DNA of 32,862 bases from Brasilonema angustatum HA4187-MV1 (GCA_019359695.1 JAHHGV010000069.1:1-32862), one strand, 5' to 3'. Shown: positions 19,088-27,372, counted from the first letter of the stretch. Notes: generated from the letters alone by a model not told the origin. Numbers and translations are program-made.

Positions 19088-19450
19088 ATGCCTGACGAAG
19101 TGAAGCCCAATCCATCGGAATCTCCTACCCAGGATGCACAATTAGCCGCTGAAAACATCGCTAGTGGTGAAGAAAAAGCACCAGGCGTGGATATCGAAGA
19201 AGATTATAAAGCTGCACAGCAATTGAGCGTGAGTGGAATTGATCGCACAGGTGAAGGTGCCAAAGCGGCTGAAGAGGTAACTGCACCTAAGCAGGAAGTG
19301 GGTCAATCGGAATAGAGAAAAACACAAGCCAAGCAAACTAGTAATCCTGATGATTACACAGATTTGGCAAAAGATGTTGGTGCTTCTAAAACTGAAGCTA
19401 TAACTAACGTTAGTGATGATTTGGTAGAACAGGCAAAGAAAAAGGGTTAA
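19088..19450 (+). pseudogene. Small acidic hypothetical gene interrupted by an in-frame amber codon
   Basis: From the ATG at 19088, with AGGAG seven bases upstream, 75 codons encode a hydrophilic Glu/Ala-rich protein (start MPDEVKPNPSESPTQDAQL). A TAG stops it at 19313-19315. The same frame continues for 44 further sense codons to a TAA at 19448-19450 and looks just as protein-like (NPDDYTDLAKDVG, then NVSDDLVEQAKKKG). The composition is shared on both sides. This suggests one ancestral gene of about 120 codons broken by a single nonsense change, or readthrough. I recognise no domain. It has no cysteine or membrane segment and is predicted to be disordered. A shorter functional protein of 75 residues remains possible. 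Confidence 0.6.
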
Positions 19451-19564
19451 TAAAAGTAGTATTGGCTGGATTTGATAACAAAGTCAACTCAGATAAGTGT
19501 TCAATCTGTATTCAGCGTTATTTTACTCTTTTCTCATTCCTATACATCACAACATGGAAAAATA

Positions 19565-19589
19565 TTCGGGAGGATTGCTACCTCCCGAA
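19565..19589. terminator. Hairpin terminator downstream of the HAD gene
   Basis: TTCGGGAGG (19565-19573) pairs with CCTCCCGAA (19581-19589) around a seven-base loop. On the minus strand the stem is followed by TATTTTT, so it fits as the terminator of the queG-HAD operon. It may also serve the small plus-strand gene upstream. Confidence 0.8.
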
Positions 19590-19613
19590 ATTTACTATAA
19601 AAAATAGCTTATA

Positions 19614-19647
19614 TTAATTGTTAGTTGACAATTAAACTAACAATTAA
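19614..19647. repeat. 13-bp AT-rich inverted repeat overlapping the HAD stop
   Basis: TTAATTGTTAGTT (19614-19626) is the exact reverse complement of AACTAACAATTAA (19635-19647), with an eight-base loop. It includes the last codons of the HAD gene and lies just before the GC-rich terminator on that strand. Confidence 0.7.
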
Positions 19648-20278
19648 TAGATTTTATTACCTCTAACAACTGACTTGGGTGATGAATTAAAAAATCTGGA
19701 TGTTGTTTTGCTAATACTTCCTGTGAGTTGAACCCCCAAGTCACTGCGATCACCTTAATATTTGCTTTTTTTGATGCTTCGATGTCTCTGGTTTCATCTC
19801 CTACATAGATAACTTCTTGAGGTTTAATCTGTTTTTGCTTCAATACATTATTAATTATTGTTGTTTTACCGAAAATTGTCACTCCTGAAGAGATAAACTC
19901 AAATAACTTATCTAAATCATTGACCTTGATAAAATCTGTCACATTTTCTAGAGAATTAGAGGTTATAATTCCTAGTCTATAACCTTCATTGTTAAGCGCA
20001 ACTAAGGCTTCTTTAATTCCTGAAATTGGTTTTAATTCTTTTATTTTATTTTTTAACTCAGTTTTCACTTTTTTGACCAAAAAAGGTATTTTTAAAATTG
20101 AAATTCCTGAGTATTTAATGATTTCCCTAGAGCTTAAGTTTCTTAAAAGGCCAAGCTCCTCTTGGGTAATTGGTATATATCCAAACTCTCCAGCTAAACG
20201 ATTGGCAATACTTACCAAAGCATCTACTGTATCAGCAATTGTGCCATCAAAATCAAAAATAATTACTTTCTGGGTCAT
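19637..20278 (-). CDS. HAD-superfamily hydrolase (phosphoglycolate phosphatase-like)
   Basis: The 213-aa protein has the HAD subfamily I fold. Motif I is DFDGT with the nucleophile Asp9 and acid/base Asp11. Motif II is IITSNS (about 104-109). Motif III is Lys138 in IFGKTT. Motif IV is GDETRD with Asp161 and Asp165. A helical cap lies at about 18-85. It most resembles Gph-type phosphatases; the actual substrate (2-phosphoglycolate, a sugar phosphate or another) is not determinable. Its ATG overlaps the queG stop by four bases (ATGA), so the two are translationally coupled. The base composition is more AT-rich than queG, with many Ile/Lys/Asn codons, which could mean a separate origin. Confidence 0.88.
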   Translation of the reverse strand: MTQKVIIFDFDGTIADTVDALVSIANRLAGEFGYIPITQEELGLLRNLSSREIIKYSGISILKIPFLVKKVKTELKNKIKELKPISGIKEALVALNNEGYRLGIITSNSLENVTDFIKVNDLDKLFEFISSGVTIFGKTTIINNVLKQKQIKPQEVIYVGDETRDIEASKKANIKVIAVTWGFNSQEVLAKQHPDFLIHHPSQLLEVIKSINC

Positions 20279-21231
20279 TCTTTCGCCTGTGGGAATGCGT
20301 CTAGATTAGCACGGGCATTCCGTCGCAACATATCTGGCTTAATCCGTCGCAACGCTGATGCCGAAAATTGTCTATCCCACTCTTGATCTGATATTTGAGC
20401 TAATTCTACCAGTTTAGGCGCAAGATTCCCAGGATACGGTTCAAACTCTGCAACATCTGTTTGTTTGGCAAAGCGCTGATTCCAAGGACAAACTTCTTGG
20501 CAAATATCACAACCAGCAACCCAGCCTTGTAAGTGGGATGTCATTGTTTGGGGCAATTTTTCATTGCGATTTTCAATCGTGTGATAGGCAATGCAGCGAT
20601 TAGCATCGACGACAAACGGTTGGGTGATAGCACCTGTTGGACAAGCGTCAATACAACGAGTACAAGTACCACAGTGTTCTGTATGTGGGCGATCGCTCTG
20701 CAACTCCAAATTCGTCAGCACTTCCCCTAAAAACACCCAAGAGCCATACTCCTGGGTTATCACGTTTCCGTTCTTTGCAATCCAACCAAGTCCAGCTTTT
20801 TGCGCCCATACTTTATCTTGCACTGGACCTGTGTCTGCATAGTATCGTGCTTGAATTCCTTCATCAAATCCTTGCAACCAGGTTGTCATTGCCTTGAGTT
20901 TTTTGTGCATGACTTTATGGTAGTCTCGTCCCCAAGCATAGCGAGAAATTTTTGCGTATTCCCTTGTTCCAGGACGTTGATGATGTGTGTAGTAGTTGAG
21001 GGCGACACTAATGATCGTTCGCACCTCTGGCATAACCTTACGAATATCTTGGCGCTTAGGATTTGTCATCCATTCCATATCAGCGTGATAACCCAACCCT
21101 AGCCAAGTTTGCAATTTTTGTGTCTGTGTTGTGTTTTCCCCATCTATCGCAGCAATCCCAACCTTTTGGAATCCCAACTCTAAGGCTTTTTTTTTGACCT
21201 CACTGCTATTTGTTCGGGGGGATAGATTCAT
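20275..21231 (-). CDS. queG: Epoxyqueuosine reductase QueG
   Basis: The 318-aa cobalamin-dependent iron-sulfur enzyme catalyses the last step of queuosine synthesis, reducing epoxyqueuosine to queuosine at position 34 of tRNAs with GUN anticodons. The N-terminal cobalamin domain contains the catalytic Asp134 in YADTGPVQDK, followed by GLGWIAKNGNVI. Two [4Fe-4S] clusters are provided by CxxCxxCxxxC (Cys187, 190, 193, 197) and by Cys213, with Cys241, Cys244 and Cys248 in GCDICQEVCPWN. The family-typical RxRRNARANL-like ending is present (IKPDMLRRNARANL). The length is normal for the short form without C-terminal HEAT repeats. It is first in a two-gene operon with the HAD phosphatase. Confidence 0.95.
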   Translation of the reverse strand: MNLSPRTNSSEVKKKALELGFQKVGIAAIDGENTTQTQKLQTWLGLGYHADMEWMTNPKRQDIRKVMPEVRTIISVALNYYTHHQRPGTREYAKISRYAWGRDYHKVMHKKLKAMTTWLQGFDEGIQARYYADTGPVQDKVWAQKAGLGWIAKNGNVITQEYGSWVFLGEVLTNLELQSDRPHTEHCGTCTRCIDACPTGAITQPFVVDANRCIAYHTIENRNEKLPQTMTSHLQGWVAGCDICQEVCPWNQRFAKQTDVAEFEPYPGNLAPKLVELAQISDQEWDRQFSASALRRIKPDMLRRNARANLDAFPQAKE

Positions 21232-21437
21232 TTACTTTCTTTTAATTTGCCCTATGATAGTATAGTTTTTCTATTTTACACTATTGAGTCAAAGTTGTGA
21301 CTGACATGGGCTTTGGTCTACTATCACGCTAGTAATTTGTACTCGCCAAAAAAATATACCTCAAAAGTAGCTTTCGAGTGTGGTTGCTTTTGTATTTCAA
21401 TGAATGAATTGTTAGCTATCGTGATACAGGTAAATCT

Positions 21438-21860
21438 ATGACAGTTGCTGAATCTACACCCACAACAGTAGATGAAAATTTGCAAAGATCGGGAATTACA
21501 GAACCAACTCTACTGCATTACTTTCAAACTTTGAATGCAGGAAAATTTGAGGAAACAGCTGCTTTGTTTGCAGAAGATGGTGTTATGCATCCCCCATTTG
21601 AATCCGGGATTGTGGGGCGAGATGCAATTACTCGATATCTACAACAAGAGGCTCAAAATGTGAAAGCTTACCCCTGTGAGGGTGTCGTCGAGACTTTAGA
21701 GGGTGAGCAAATTCAATTTCAGGTGACAGGCAAAGCACAAACTTCTTGGTGTGGTGTTAACGTCTTGTGGAAATTTATCCTCAGTCAACAAAAAGAAATC
21801 CTTTATACGAGAATAAAACTTTTAGCCTCTCCCAAAGAATTACTCAATTTGCGACGATGA
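21438..21860 (+). CDS. CTDH: C-terminal-domain homolog of the orange carotenoid protein (NTF2 fold)
   Basis: The 140-aa protein is an NTF2-like cone. It shows the OCP C-terminal signatures LHYFQTLNAGKFEETAALFAEDGVMHPPFESGIVGRDAI and the ending LLASPKELLNLRR. In OCP the middle strand reads TPWFGVN; here it is TSWCGVN, with Cys105 in the Phe position. A Cys at this place is known in CTDHs such as that of Anabaena, where it forms a disulfide dimer and controls carotenoid release. A second Cys is at 80. CTDHs bind ketocarotenoid as homodimers, take it from membranes and hand it to HCPs. The natural partner lies 2.6 kb away on the other strand. The ATG at 21438 has no strong ribosome-binding site. 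Confidence 0.92.
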   Translation: MTVAESTPTTVDENLQRSGITEPTLLHYFQTLNAGKFEETAALFAEDGVMHPPFESGIVGRDAITRYLQQEAQNVKAYPCEGVVETLEGEQIQFQVTGKAQTSWCGVNVLWKFILSQQKEILYTRIKLLASPKELLNLRR

Positions 21861-21903
21861 GTAAGTAGATACACATAAAAAAACCTAGCCTAGCCTTGTC
21901 TTG

Positions 21904-21966
21904 CGCCCTATGCCTATGGCTAACGCCACGGCTATCGCCGAACGGCACGCCTAGGGCGAACGGGCG
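21904..21966. repeat. Dispersed palindromic repeat (cruciform-like)
   Basis: CGCCCTA (21904-21910) and TAGGGCG (21952-21958) form the outer arms. The inner part holds TGCC/GGCA and a GGCTAACGCCACGGCT segment. Positions 21914-21933 are identical to 4568-4587 in the spacer after gyrB. The element belongs to the repeat family seen in most long spacers of this window. Confidence 0.7.
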
Positions 21967-22112
21967 CTTGAGAACATGTACGAGAGACTTTGGCACAAAA
22001 CTAGTTAAGCAAAGACTCAGATCGGTTTTTTCCGGTCGAGCCAGTTAGTATTGTAAACGCTACCCAACAGAGGGTTGTACGCCACTTGCCGGACTCGTGA
22101 GGCACGTTCCCA

Positions 22113-22218
22113 ATTTAGGTGTCGTCTTCAACAGACGATCTAAAGTTAATTGGTCAAATTTCACTATTTAGGTGTCGTCTTCAACAGACGATCTAAAGTT
22201 AATTGGTCAAATTTCACT
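22113..22218. repeat. Perfect tandem duplication of a 53-bp unit
   Basis: The unit starting ATTTAGGTGTCGTCTTCAAC occurs at 22113-22165 and again at 22166-22218 without a mismatch. Each copy contains a small hairpin TCGTCT-tcaac-AGACGA. There is no spacer between copies, so this is not a CRISPR array. Confidence 0.9.
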
Positions 22219-22421
22219 CACTCTAAAAATGATCACAAGCAAGAAATCAAATAAACGTAGCAAAAATTATAATTTTTGTTAATTTTTTTAATTATCTTAT
22301 GATTTTGGCATTTTATAGCAGTTGCCAGGTAGATTAGGACATGAACTAATGAGAAAATGCCCACACCACCAGACTTTCACACGCCTGTTAAGAGTTCCGT
22401 GTTAAGAGTTCCCTGCTATAT

Positions 22422-22853
22422 TTATGCCGTAGTGTTAATTTTTGGCAAGGTGACTTCTAGCTTCAAACAGTTACCACCCTCAACCTGTAGCTGGTACTCT
22501 ACGTTATCCATGAGACGATGCATGATGAGCCAACCGTAGCCACCTTCTTGTTGATCAGTAGGATTTGGGGGCGAATAATCAGATAAATCGAAGCCTTCGC
22601 CGTGATCCCAAACTTCCAATGCAATATCCTGGTCTTTCAATTCTAGACGAATGAGAACTGGCAAGTAGGGTTGATCCTTATGGGCATGACGTACCACATT
22701 AGAATAGGCTTCCACCAAAACTAAGCGCAAGCGACTTGATTGCTTTGACCAATCAACTGAACCTTTGAACTGAACTTCCAAGCAACCTACCAACCAGTTT
22801 TCTACGATGGTTAAAAACTTTAAATCACTTGGTACATGAAGCTCGCTTTTCAT
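22422..22853 (-). CDS. RsbW-like anti-sigma/serine kinase (HATPase_c)
   Basis: The 143-aa protein has a GHKL ATP-binding domain of the RsbW/SpoIIAB class. The N-box is LVEAYSNVVRHAHK (about 46-59), the G1 box is WDHGEGFD, and the G2 region is GGYGWLIMHRLMDNVEY. These kinases phosphorylate STAS-domain antagonists and/or sequester sigma factors or other targets. It follows the REC-GAF-PP2C gene with no gap: the upstream TAA is immediately followed by GTG-ATG. I chose the ATG at 22853; the GTG at 22856 would add one residue. The pair is almost certainly cotranscribed. No STAS protein or sigma factor is adjacent. Confidence 0.88.
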   Translation of the reverse strand: MKSELHVPSDLKFLTIVENWLVGCLEVQFKGSVDWSKQSSRLRLVLVEAYSNVVRHAHKDQPYLPVLIRLELKDQDIALEVWDHGEGFDLSDYSPPNPTDQQEGGYGWLIMHRLMDNVEYQLQVEGGNCLKLEVTLPKINTTA

Positions 22854-22856
22854 CAC

Positions 22857-24530
22857 TTACAAAACCTCCAGCGAAAGTATAGTTTGGTCATCTTCTTGAA
22901 CTCGGTTGTCTGCTTGAATACGCGCTAGTAAGTGGTTAAGATGAAGTGGTTGGGCTTCCATCTTAAGCAATTGCCACAGACCCTCTTGATTCAGCATAGA
23001 ACGGCTGACTCGCTGGGCGCTATCAACTAATTCTTGTGTAAAATCTTTAGTATTTAAGACTTCTGCTTCAGTAACACCATCACTAGCTAGCAGTAGGATA
23101 TCTCCGGGAGCAAGAACCAACTGACTAGACATGACCTGCCATACAGGCAAGATACCCAGAGGAACGCTACGTACCTTGAGATATTTGGGTTTTGTTTCTA
23201 CAATCTCTCGGTATGACCAAACCAAGGGATATATATGTCCTGCGTTAGCATAAACTAGTTGCCTGGTATTGGGAGTATAGCGAGCTAAGACGACGGTGAT
23301 AAAACAATTGTTGCTGATCAAATCATCGCTGAGAGTATGATTGAGGTTTTGCATCACCACATTTGGTAGAGGGGGTGATTCCTGAGACAACTCTCGGCGC
23401 AACACTGAGATAGCACTAGCCATGAACAAAGCCGCTGGGACACCCTTACCAGAAACGTCTCCCACAGCTAACCACAAGTCTCCTTTTGGATGGACAAACA
23501 CTTCAAAAAAATCGCCTCCCACTTCACGAGCAGGGTAGCAACAGGCTTGTACCCTCACACCCTTGATATCGGGCATCGTTTGACGGAGTAGGTTGTTTTG
23601 AATTTGGCGAGCAACTTCCAACTCAGTGCGGATTTGCTCTTGCTTGTGATGAAGATGTTGATAAAGTTTTGCTTGAGAGAGCGCAAGAGCTGCTTGTTCA
23701 GCAACACCTCTAATCAGGTCGATATCTTCTTGTTGCCAAGAACGAGCGTGCTGATGCTGCTTGAGAGCAAGAACAGCAAGCAGGTTTTGCTGCCATGTCA
23801 GAGGCACAACCAATTTTTGAGATGCTTTATCATCATGTATACTTAGGGCTTTTTGTGATTGACGGGTTGCAAGAACCTCGCGAATCAAAAGATTTAGGCC
23901 GAAATCACAACTCGAATCTGGGAATTTTGGATCTTGGTAGCAGAACTGGTCTGGCGTTAGGCGATCGCCCTCCACTGGTCTGAGCATGCAATAACTGGCT
24001 TCAAAAGTCTGTCCTACTGTTGCGACAATTCTTTGTAGCATAGTGTTGTAGTCCAGAGACTCTCGAATAGCTGTTGTGACTGCATTAAATAAAGATTCTC
24101 TCCGCAAGGCGCGACTCAACTCTTGTGTGCGTTTTTTTACGACTCGATATATATCAGCTGCTTGTTCAACAACTGCTTTGAGTCGCTCTGGTTTCCAAGG
24201 TTTAGTAATGTACTTGAAGACCTGACCAGAGTTTATCGCCTCTACTAAATCTTCGACATCAGTAAAACCAGTGAGTAAAATCCGGATTGTATCAGGAAAG
24301 CGCTCCACTGTTCTACCCAGAAATTCTGTGCCATTCATTTCTGCCATTCTTTGATCAGAGATAATCACAGCCATCTCGCCTTCTTTATCCAAGATGTTTA
24401 GGGCAGTGACGGCATCACTTGCCTGATATACCTGAAAATCTCGCCGAAAAGTACGGTAGAGTAAATGTAGGTTGTCAGGCTCATCATCCACCACCATGAG
24501 CTTCAGCTTTCCTGTCTCTATCTCAGTCAT
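22857..24530 (-). CDS. Response regulator with GAF and PP2C (RsbU/SpoIIE-type) phosphatase domains
   Basis: The 557-aa protein has three domains. The REC domain (about 9-130) has the acidic pair Asp15-Asp16, phosphoacceptor Asp59 in VIISDQRM, Thr in LLTGF and Lys in YITKPW. A GAF-like domain spans about 150-290. A coiled linker (about 290-320) leads to the PP2C/SpoIIE phosphatase, with metal-binding motifs REVGGDFFEV, VGDVSGKGVPAALFM, ANAGHIYPLV, ASDGVTEA and EDDQT. This layout fits a phosphatase that dephosphorylates a STAS antagonist in response to a histidine kinase signal, opposed by the RsbW-like kinase encoded next. The REC type (ISDQRM...LLTGF) is that of PP2C- and HD-GYP-linked receivers. 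Confidence 0.92.
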   Translation of the reverse strand: MTEIETGKLKLMVVDDEPDNLHLLYRTFRRDFQVYQASDAVTALNILDKEGEMAVIISDQRMAEMNGTEFLGRTVERFPDTIRILLTGFTDVEDLVEAINSGQVFKYITKPWKPERLKAVVEQAADIYRVVKKRTQELSRALRRESLFNAVTTAIRESLDYNTMLQRIVATVGQTFEASYCMLRPVEGDRLTPDQFCYQDPKFPDSSCDFGLNLLIREVLATRQSQKALSIHDDKASQKLVVPLTWQQNLLAVLALKQHQHARSWQQEDIDLIRGVAEQAALALSQAKLYQHLHHKQEQIRTELEVARQIQNNLLRQTMPDIKGVRVQACCYPAREVGGDFFEVFVHPKGDLWLAVGDVSGKGVPAALFMASAISVLRRELSQESPPLPNVVMQNLNHTLSDDLISNNCFITVVLARYTPNTRQLVYANAGHIYPLVWSYREIVETKPKYLKVRSVPLGILPVWQVMSSQLVLAPGDILLLASDGVTEAEVLNTKDFTQELVDSAQRVSRSMLNQEGLWQLLKMEAQPLHLNHLLARIQADNRVQEDDQTILSLEVL

Positions 24531-24724
24531 ACTTAATTTGACTTTCTAAAGACTTTGATACTAACGCAACAACTTGCTGTTGCCATATAATCATAAAAAA
24601 AGACTTGACAGAAGGAAAAGTAAATAAAATTCGTCCAATTTAAACTCATAATTTCTCTAATTTATCAATTTTTTTCTAAATTCTGGTAAGTCCCCTAAGA
24701 ATTTTTTACAGCTTAATATAAACT

Positions 24725-25462
24725 CTATCCCACTAGTCCAGAACGTAATGCGCGAACCGCTGCTTGTGTACGGTCATCGGCGCATAACTTGTTCAAAATA
24801 TTTCGGACGTGTGTTTTGACAGTTCCAACTGTAATGTAAAGTCTTTCGGCGATCAGCGCATTGCTACAACCTTCTACAATCAATTGCAAAACTTCTAATT
24901 CTCTTTCTGTTAAAGTGTAAGGATCGATTGTGTCTTGGGGTTGATTTTCTTTATCTGGGCTACTATCAACAGACATCTGTAAACTAGTCTTATTGTCTAA
25001 TTTTGTGACTTCAGGCGAGTATGGATTTTGTTGAGCTTGTTGCAATACAATTCGGGCGATCGCTGGATCAATCCAAGCGTTACCGTTATACGTGACTCGC
25101 ACCGCTTCAAGTAAATTGTCAAATTTAATATCCTTCATGCAGTAAGAGTCCGCTCCTGCTGCAAAAGCAGCTAGCACCGCTTCTTTATTATCCTGCAGCG
25201 TCAGAATCAATACTTTTGTTGCTAATTCTTCCCCGTCAGTTGTAGATTTTATCTCGCGTGTCAATTCAATCCCATCTTTGTCTGGTAAACCAATATCTAC
25301 AATGGCAATATCTGGTTGTAGCGTATTTAACATTTTCAAACCCTCGACAGCATTGGTCGCTTCGCCAACAACTTCAATTTCTTCCTTTTGCTGGAGTGCT
25401 GTCCGAATACCCACACGGGTCAGATCATGATCTTCAATCAAAGCAACACGAATTTTAGCCAT
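24725..25462 (-). CDS. NarL/FixJ-family response regulator (REC-LuxR HTH)
   Basis: The 245-aa DNA-binding response regulator has a REC domain at about 5-125, with Glu10-Asp11, phosphoacceptor Asp56 in IAIVDIGLPDKDG, Thr in ILTLQ and Lys in YCMKD. A long polar linker (about 140-178) is rich in Gln/Asn/Asp. The LuxR-type helix-turn-helix spans about 180-245 (LTERELEVLQLIVEGCSNALIAERLYITVGTVKTHVRNIL). It is a likely transcription factor. The orientation matches the PP2C/RsbW pair downstream, but the 194-base gap, AT-rich with no clear terminator, leaves cotranscription open. No cognate kinase is in the window. Confidence 0.93.
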   Translation of the reverse strand: MAKIRVALIEDHDLTRVGIRTALQQKEEIEVVGEATNAVEGLKMLNTLQPDIAIVDIGLPDKDGIELTREIKSTTDGEELATKVLILTLQDNKEAVLAAFAAGADSYCMKDIKFDNLLEAVRVTYNGNAWIDPAIARIVLQQAQQNPYSPEVTKLDNKTSLQMSVDSSPDKENQPQDTIDPYTLTERELEVLQLIVEGCSNALIAERLYITVGTVKTHVRNILNKLCADDRTQAAVRALRSGLVG

Positions 25463-26359
25463 GGTCTATTACCGCCCTTATACTCAAAAGCTGTAAAATT
25501 GAGTTTACAAAAAAGTCTCGGAAGATGCAGTTTAAAGATGCCTGTGGAAAATATAACAGAGCTTTTTGAGTTAGACTAACATATAAAAGCATCCCCTTTT
25601 TGCCACAGGTATTTGATAAGATACTTACCCGCTTAAGCCTCCACAGCTTGTGTGTTAGACTAAAAAACACCGGAGTTTATAATTATCCTTCTTAAACATT
25701 AGCTTCAACAATAAAAACAAAAACGCGAAGTGTTTCTCCTGCTTAGGAGTTCCTGAAATTGATAGATTCCATTGTGCATCCTGAATTCTATAGGAAGTAG
25801 CCTAACATTTAAATAGATACCATAAGTTATGCTGCTTCTATTTTTATTGAGACTTAACAGGACTTCCTTGCCAGCAGGAGCGGGTTGGGGGTTAAGTCTG
25901 CCGCACAGAATCAATCTTTCTAAAGGCGCGTTAGCGCAGCGGAACGAAGTTCGCTTCACGTTTTGTGCAGTTTTTTCTCACGGCAGGATTTACAACTTTG
26001 ACTCGTAAGTTTTTTCCTGTGTAAGTAGGTCGGTGTTGAAAATTGTCGTTATGACAAGGCAGGAGGCAGAGGGCAGAAGGCAGAAGAGAAGAGCTTTTTG
26101 GGCAACTTTACTTTCCGTTACATACTTCGGTTTTTTTGCGCCGTTCTACTTAAGTCCTGGATACATATCATAATTGATTTGTACAGTACCTAAGCTATAG
26201 TGCTGAGTTTTGATCTACTTTTCTGAATCTCCGTAATTTACCGGAGAGTGCCCTCACAACATCTATTTTGTAAAATTCCCTCACTTAAACTTCTGGAAAC
26301 AATTTGATAAGCTATTGTTCTATCTATGTAGTTGGTGCGAGGCTCATAAAGAATAGGCT
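25463..26359. other. 900-bp spacer between the response regulator and the glycosyltransferase
   Basis: I see no gene; the open frames here are short, repeat-derived or lack start signals. It includes a palindromic repeat near 25924-25962 (GCGCGTTAGCGCAGC, GAACGAAGTTCGC). A purine-rich run of GGCAGA-type units lies near 26059-26096 (AGGCAGGAGGCAGAGGGCAG). AT-rich DNA at 26160-26340 is where the promoter of the next gene should lie. Confidence 0.5.
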
Positions 26360-27130
26360 ATGTCTAAACTGCCTAGAAAGTTTTCAGTATTAGGGTTACC
26401 AGTTCATGTGACAACTGACTATCCAGGCTGGTTGCTAGAAAGTTTGCACAAAGGTACAGGAGCTCATGTCGTCACTTTGAATGCAGAAATGACCATGCAA
26501 GCAGAGCGGAATTCTTCCCTAGCAAAGATCATACAAACTGCTGAGTTAGTCGTTCCAGATGGAGCGGGGGTTGTTTTGTACCTGCGATGGCTATTGCAGC
26601 AAAAAGTCCAAAGAACTCCCGGAATTGAATTAGCAGAAAAACTTTTGCAAGAACTTGGGCAAACACAGAGTGAGGCAAAGGTATTTTTCTACGGAGGAGC
26701 GCCGGGTGTAGCCGTAAAAACATCAGAGTTTTGGCTTTCCCAAATTCCAGGTTTGGTCGTAGTTGGTACTCACTCTGGCTTTCATTCACAACAAGAAGAA
26801 GAACAATTGCGACAAACTCTTGTCCAACTGCAGCCACAGGTGATTTTTGTTGGTTTAGGAGTTCCACGTCAAGAGTTATGGATTGCGAATAATCGCCATT
26901 TGTGTCCTCAAGCAATATGGATTGGTGTTGGAGGGAGTTTTGATATTTGGTCGGGGATAAAAACTCGTGCTCCTAGTTGGCTGGGGGATAACAATTTAGA
27001 ATGGCTATATCGGTTATATAAAGAACCTTGGCGCTGGCGAAGAATGTTGGCGTTGCCTGAATTTGCCTTGAAAGCGTTAATTTATCGGTTTTTTCAAGTG
27101 TCAGGAGTAGGTGTAACGTCAAATTTGTAA
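26360..27130 (+). CDS. WecG/TagA/CpsF-family glycosyltransferase
   Basis: The 256-aa GT26-family enzyme should transfer an N-acetylmannosamine-type or related sugar from a UDP donor to a lipid-linked acceptor, in surface polysaccharide synthesis. Conserved blocks are present: HVVTLNAEM (Thr39, Asn41), VVPDGAGVV with Asp67 in the position of the catalytic Asp of TagA, QRTPGIELAEKLL, FYGGAPGVA, IFVGLGVPRQELWI, GVGGSFDIWSG and the C-terminal RAPSWLGDNNLEWLYRLYKEPWRWRR membrane-association segment. No other polysaccharide genes are near, so the pathway cannot be named. A hairpin follows at 27185-27208. The ftsE-like gene starts about 240 bases downstream. Confidence 0.92.
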   Translation: MSKLPRKFSVLGLPVHVTTDYPGWLLESLHKGTGAHVVTLNAEMTMQAERNSSLAKIIQTAELVVPDGAGVVLYLRWLLQQKVQRTPGIELAEKLLQELGQTQSEAKVFFYGGAPGVAVKTSEFWLSQIPGLVVVGTHSGFHSQQEEEQLRQTLVQLQPQVIFVGLGVPRQELWIANNRHLCPQAIWIGVGGSFDIWSGIKTRAPSWLGDNNLEWLYRLYKEPWRWRRMLALPEFALKALIYRFFQVSGVGVTSNL

Positions 27131-27184
27131 ACTATTGTTAGTTGTGCACCACAACAGTCCTAAATCATTTGTGAAAAACAAGAT

Positions 27185-27208
27185 ACCCCGATTTAAAAAA
27201 ATCGGGGT
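27185..27208 (+). terminator. Hairpin after the glycosyltransferase gene, likely terminator
   Basis: ACCCCGATTT (27185-27194) pairs with AAATCGGGGT (27199-27208) around AAAA. The stem is strong, but the bases after it (TGTGCGTCTC) form only a weak T-tract. Hairpins of this exact type recur as intergenic repeats in cyanobacteria, so its role may be partly incidental. Confidence 0.6.
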
Positions 27209-27372
27209 TGTGCGTCTCTCAATGTTCACAAATCAAATATGATTGCTATTGCTACTAACTACCAACCGAAATTTTTCACTGCCGAAAAACTTGTTTTGGA
27301 TTCAAGGTTGCCAGGTTTCACCTGGGAATACTGATTGTATTCAATCTCAAATCTAGAACTATTACTCCTCCA

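Larger units (their letters stand above)
21861..22421. other. Gene-free spacer with palindromic and tandem repeats
   Basis: It contains one large palindromic repeat (21904-21966), a perfect 53-bp tandem duplication (22113-22218) and a small direct repeat GTTAAGAGTTCC at 22387 and 22401. Between 21990 and 22112 is unique sequence (GGTCGAGCCAG, GGGTTGTACGCCAC) that I cannot assign. No gene is supportable. Confidence 0.6.

Noticed and set aside
22113-22218. Two long identical repeats, considered as a minimal CRISPR array
   Set aside because: The two copies abut with no spacer, the unit is 53 bp, and no cas gene is in the window.
25860-25910. Possible tRNA-like stretch near GGAGCGGGTTGGGGGTTAAG
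   Set aside because: No cloverleaf with paired acceptor ends or a T-loop GTTCRA could be formed by eye.
25705-25959. 84-codon minus-strand frame
   Set aside because: Part of it runs through a dispersed palindrome and no start signal or motif supports it.
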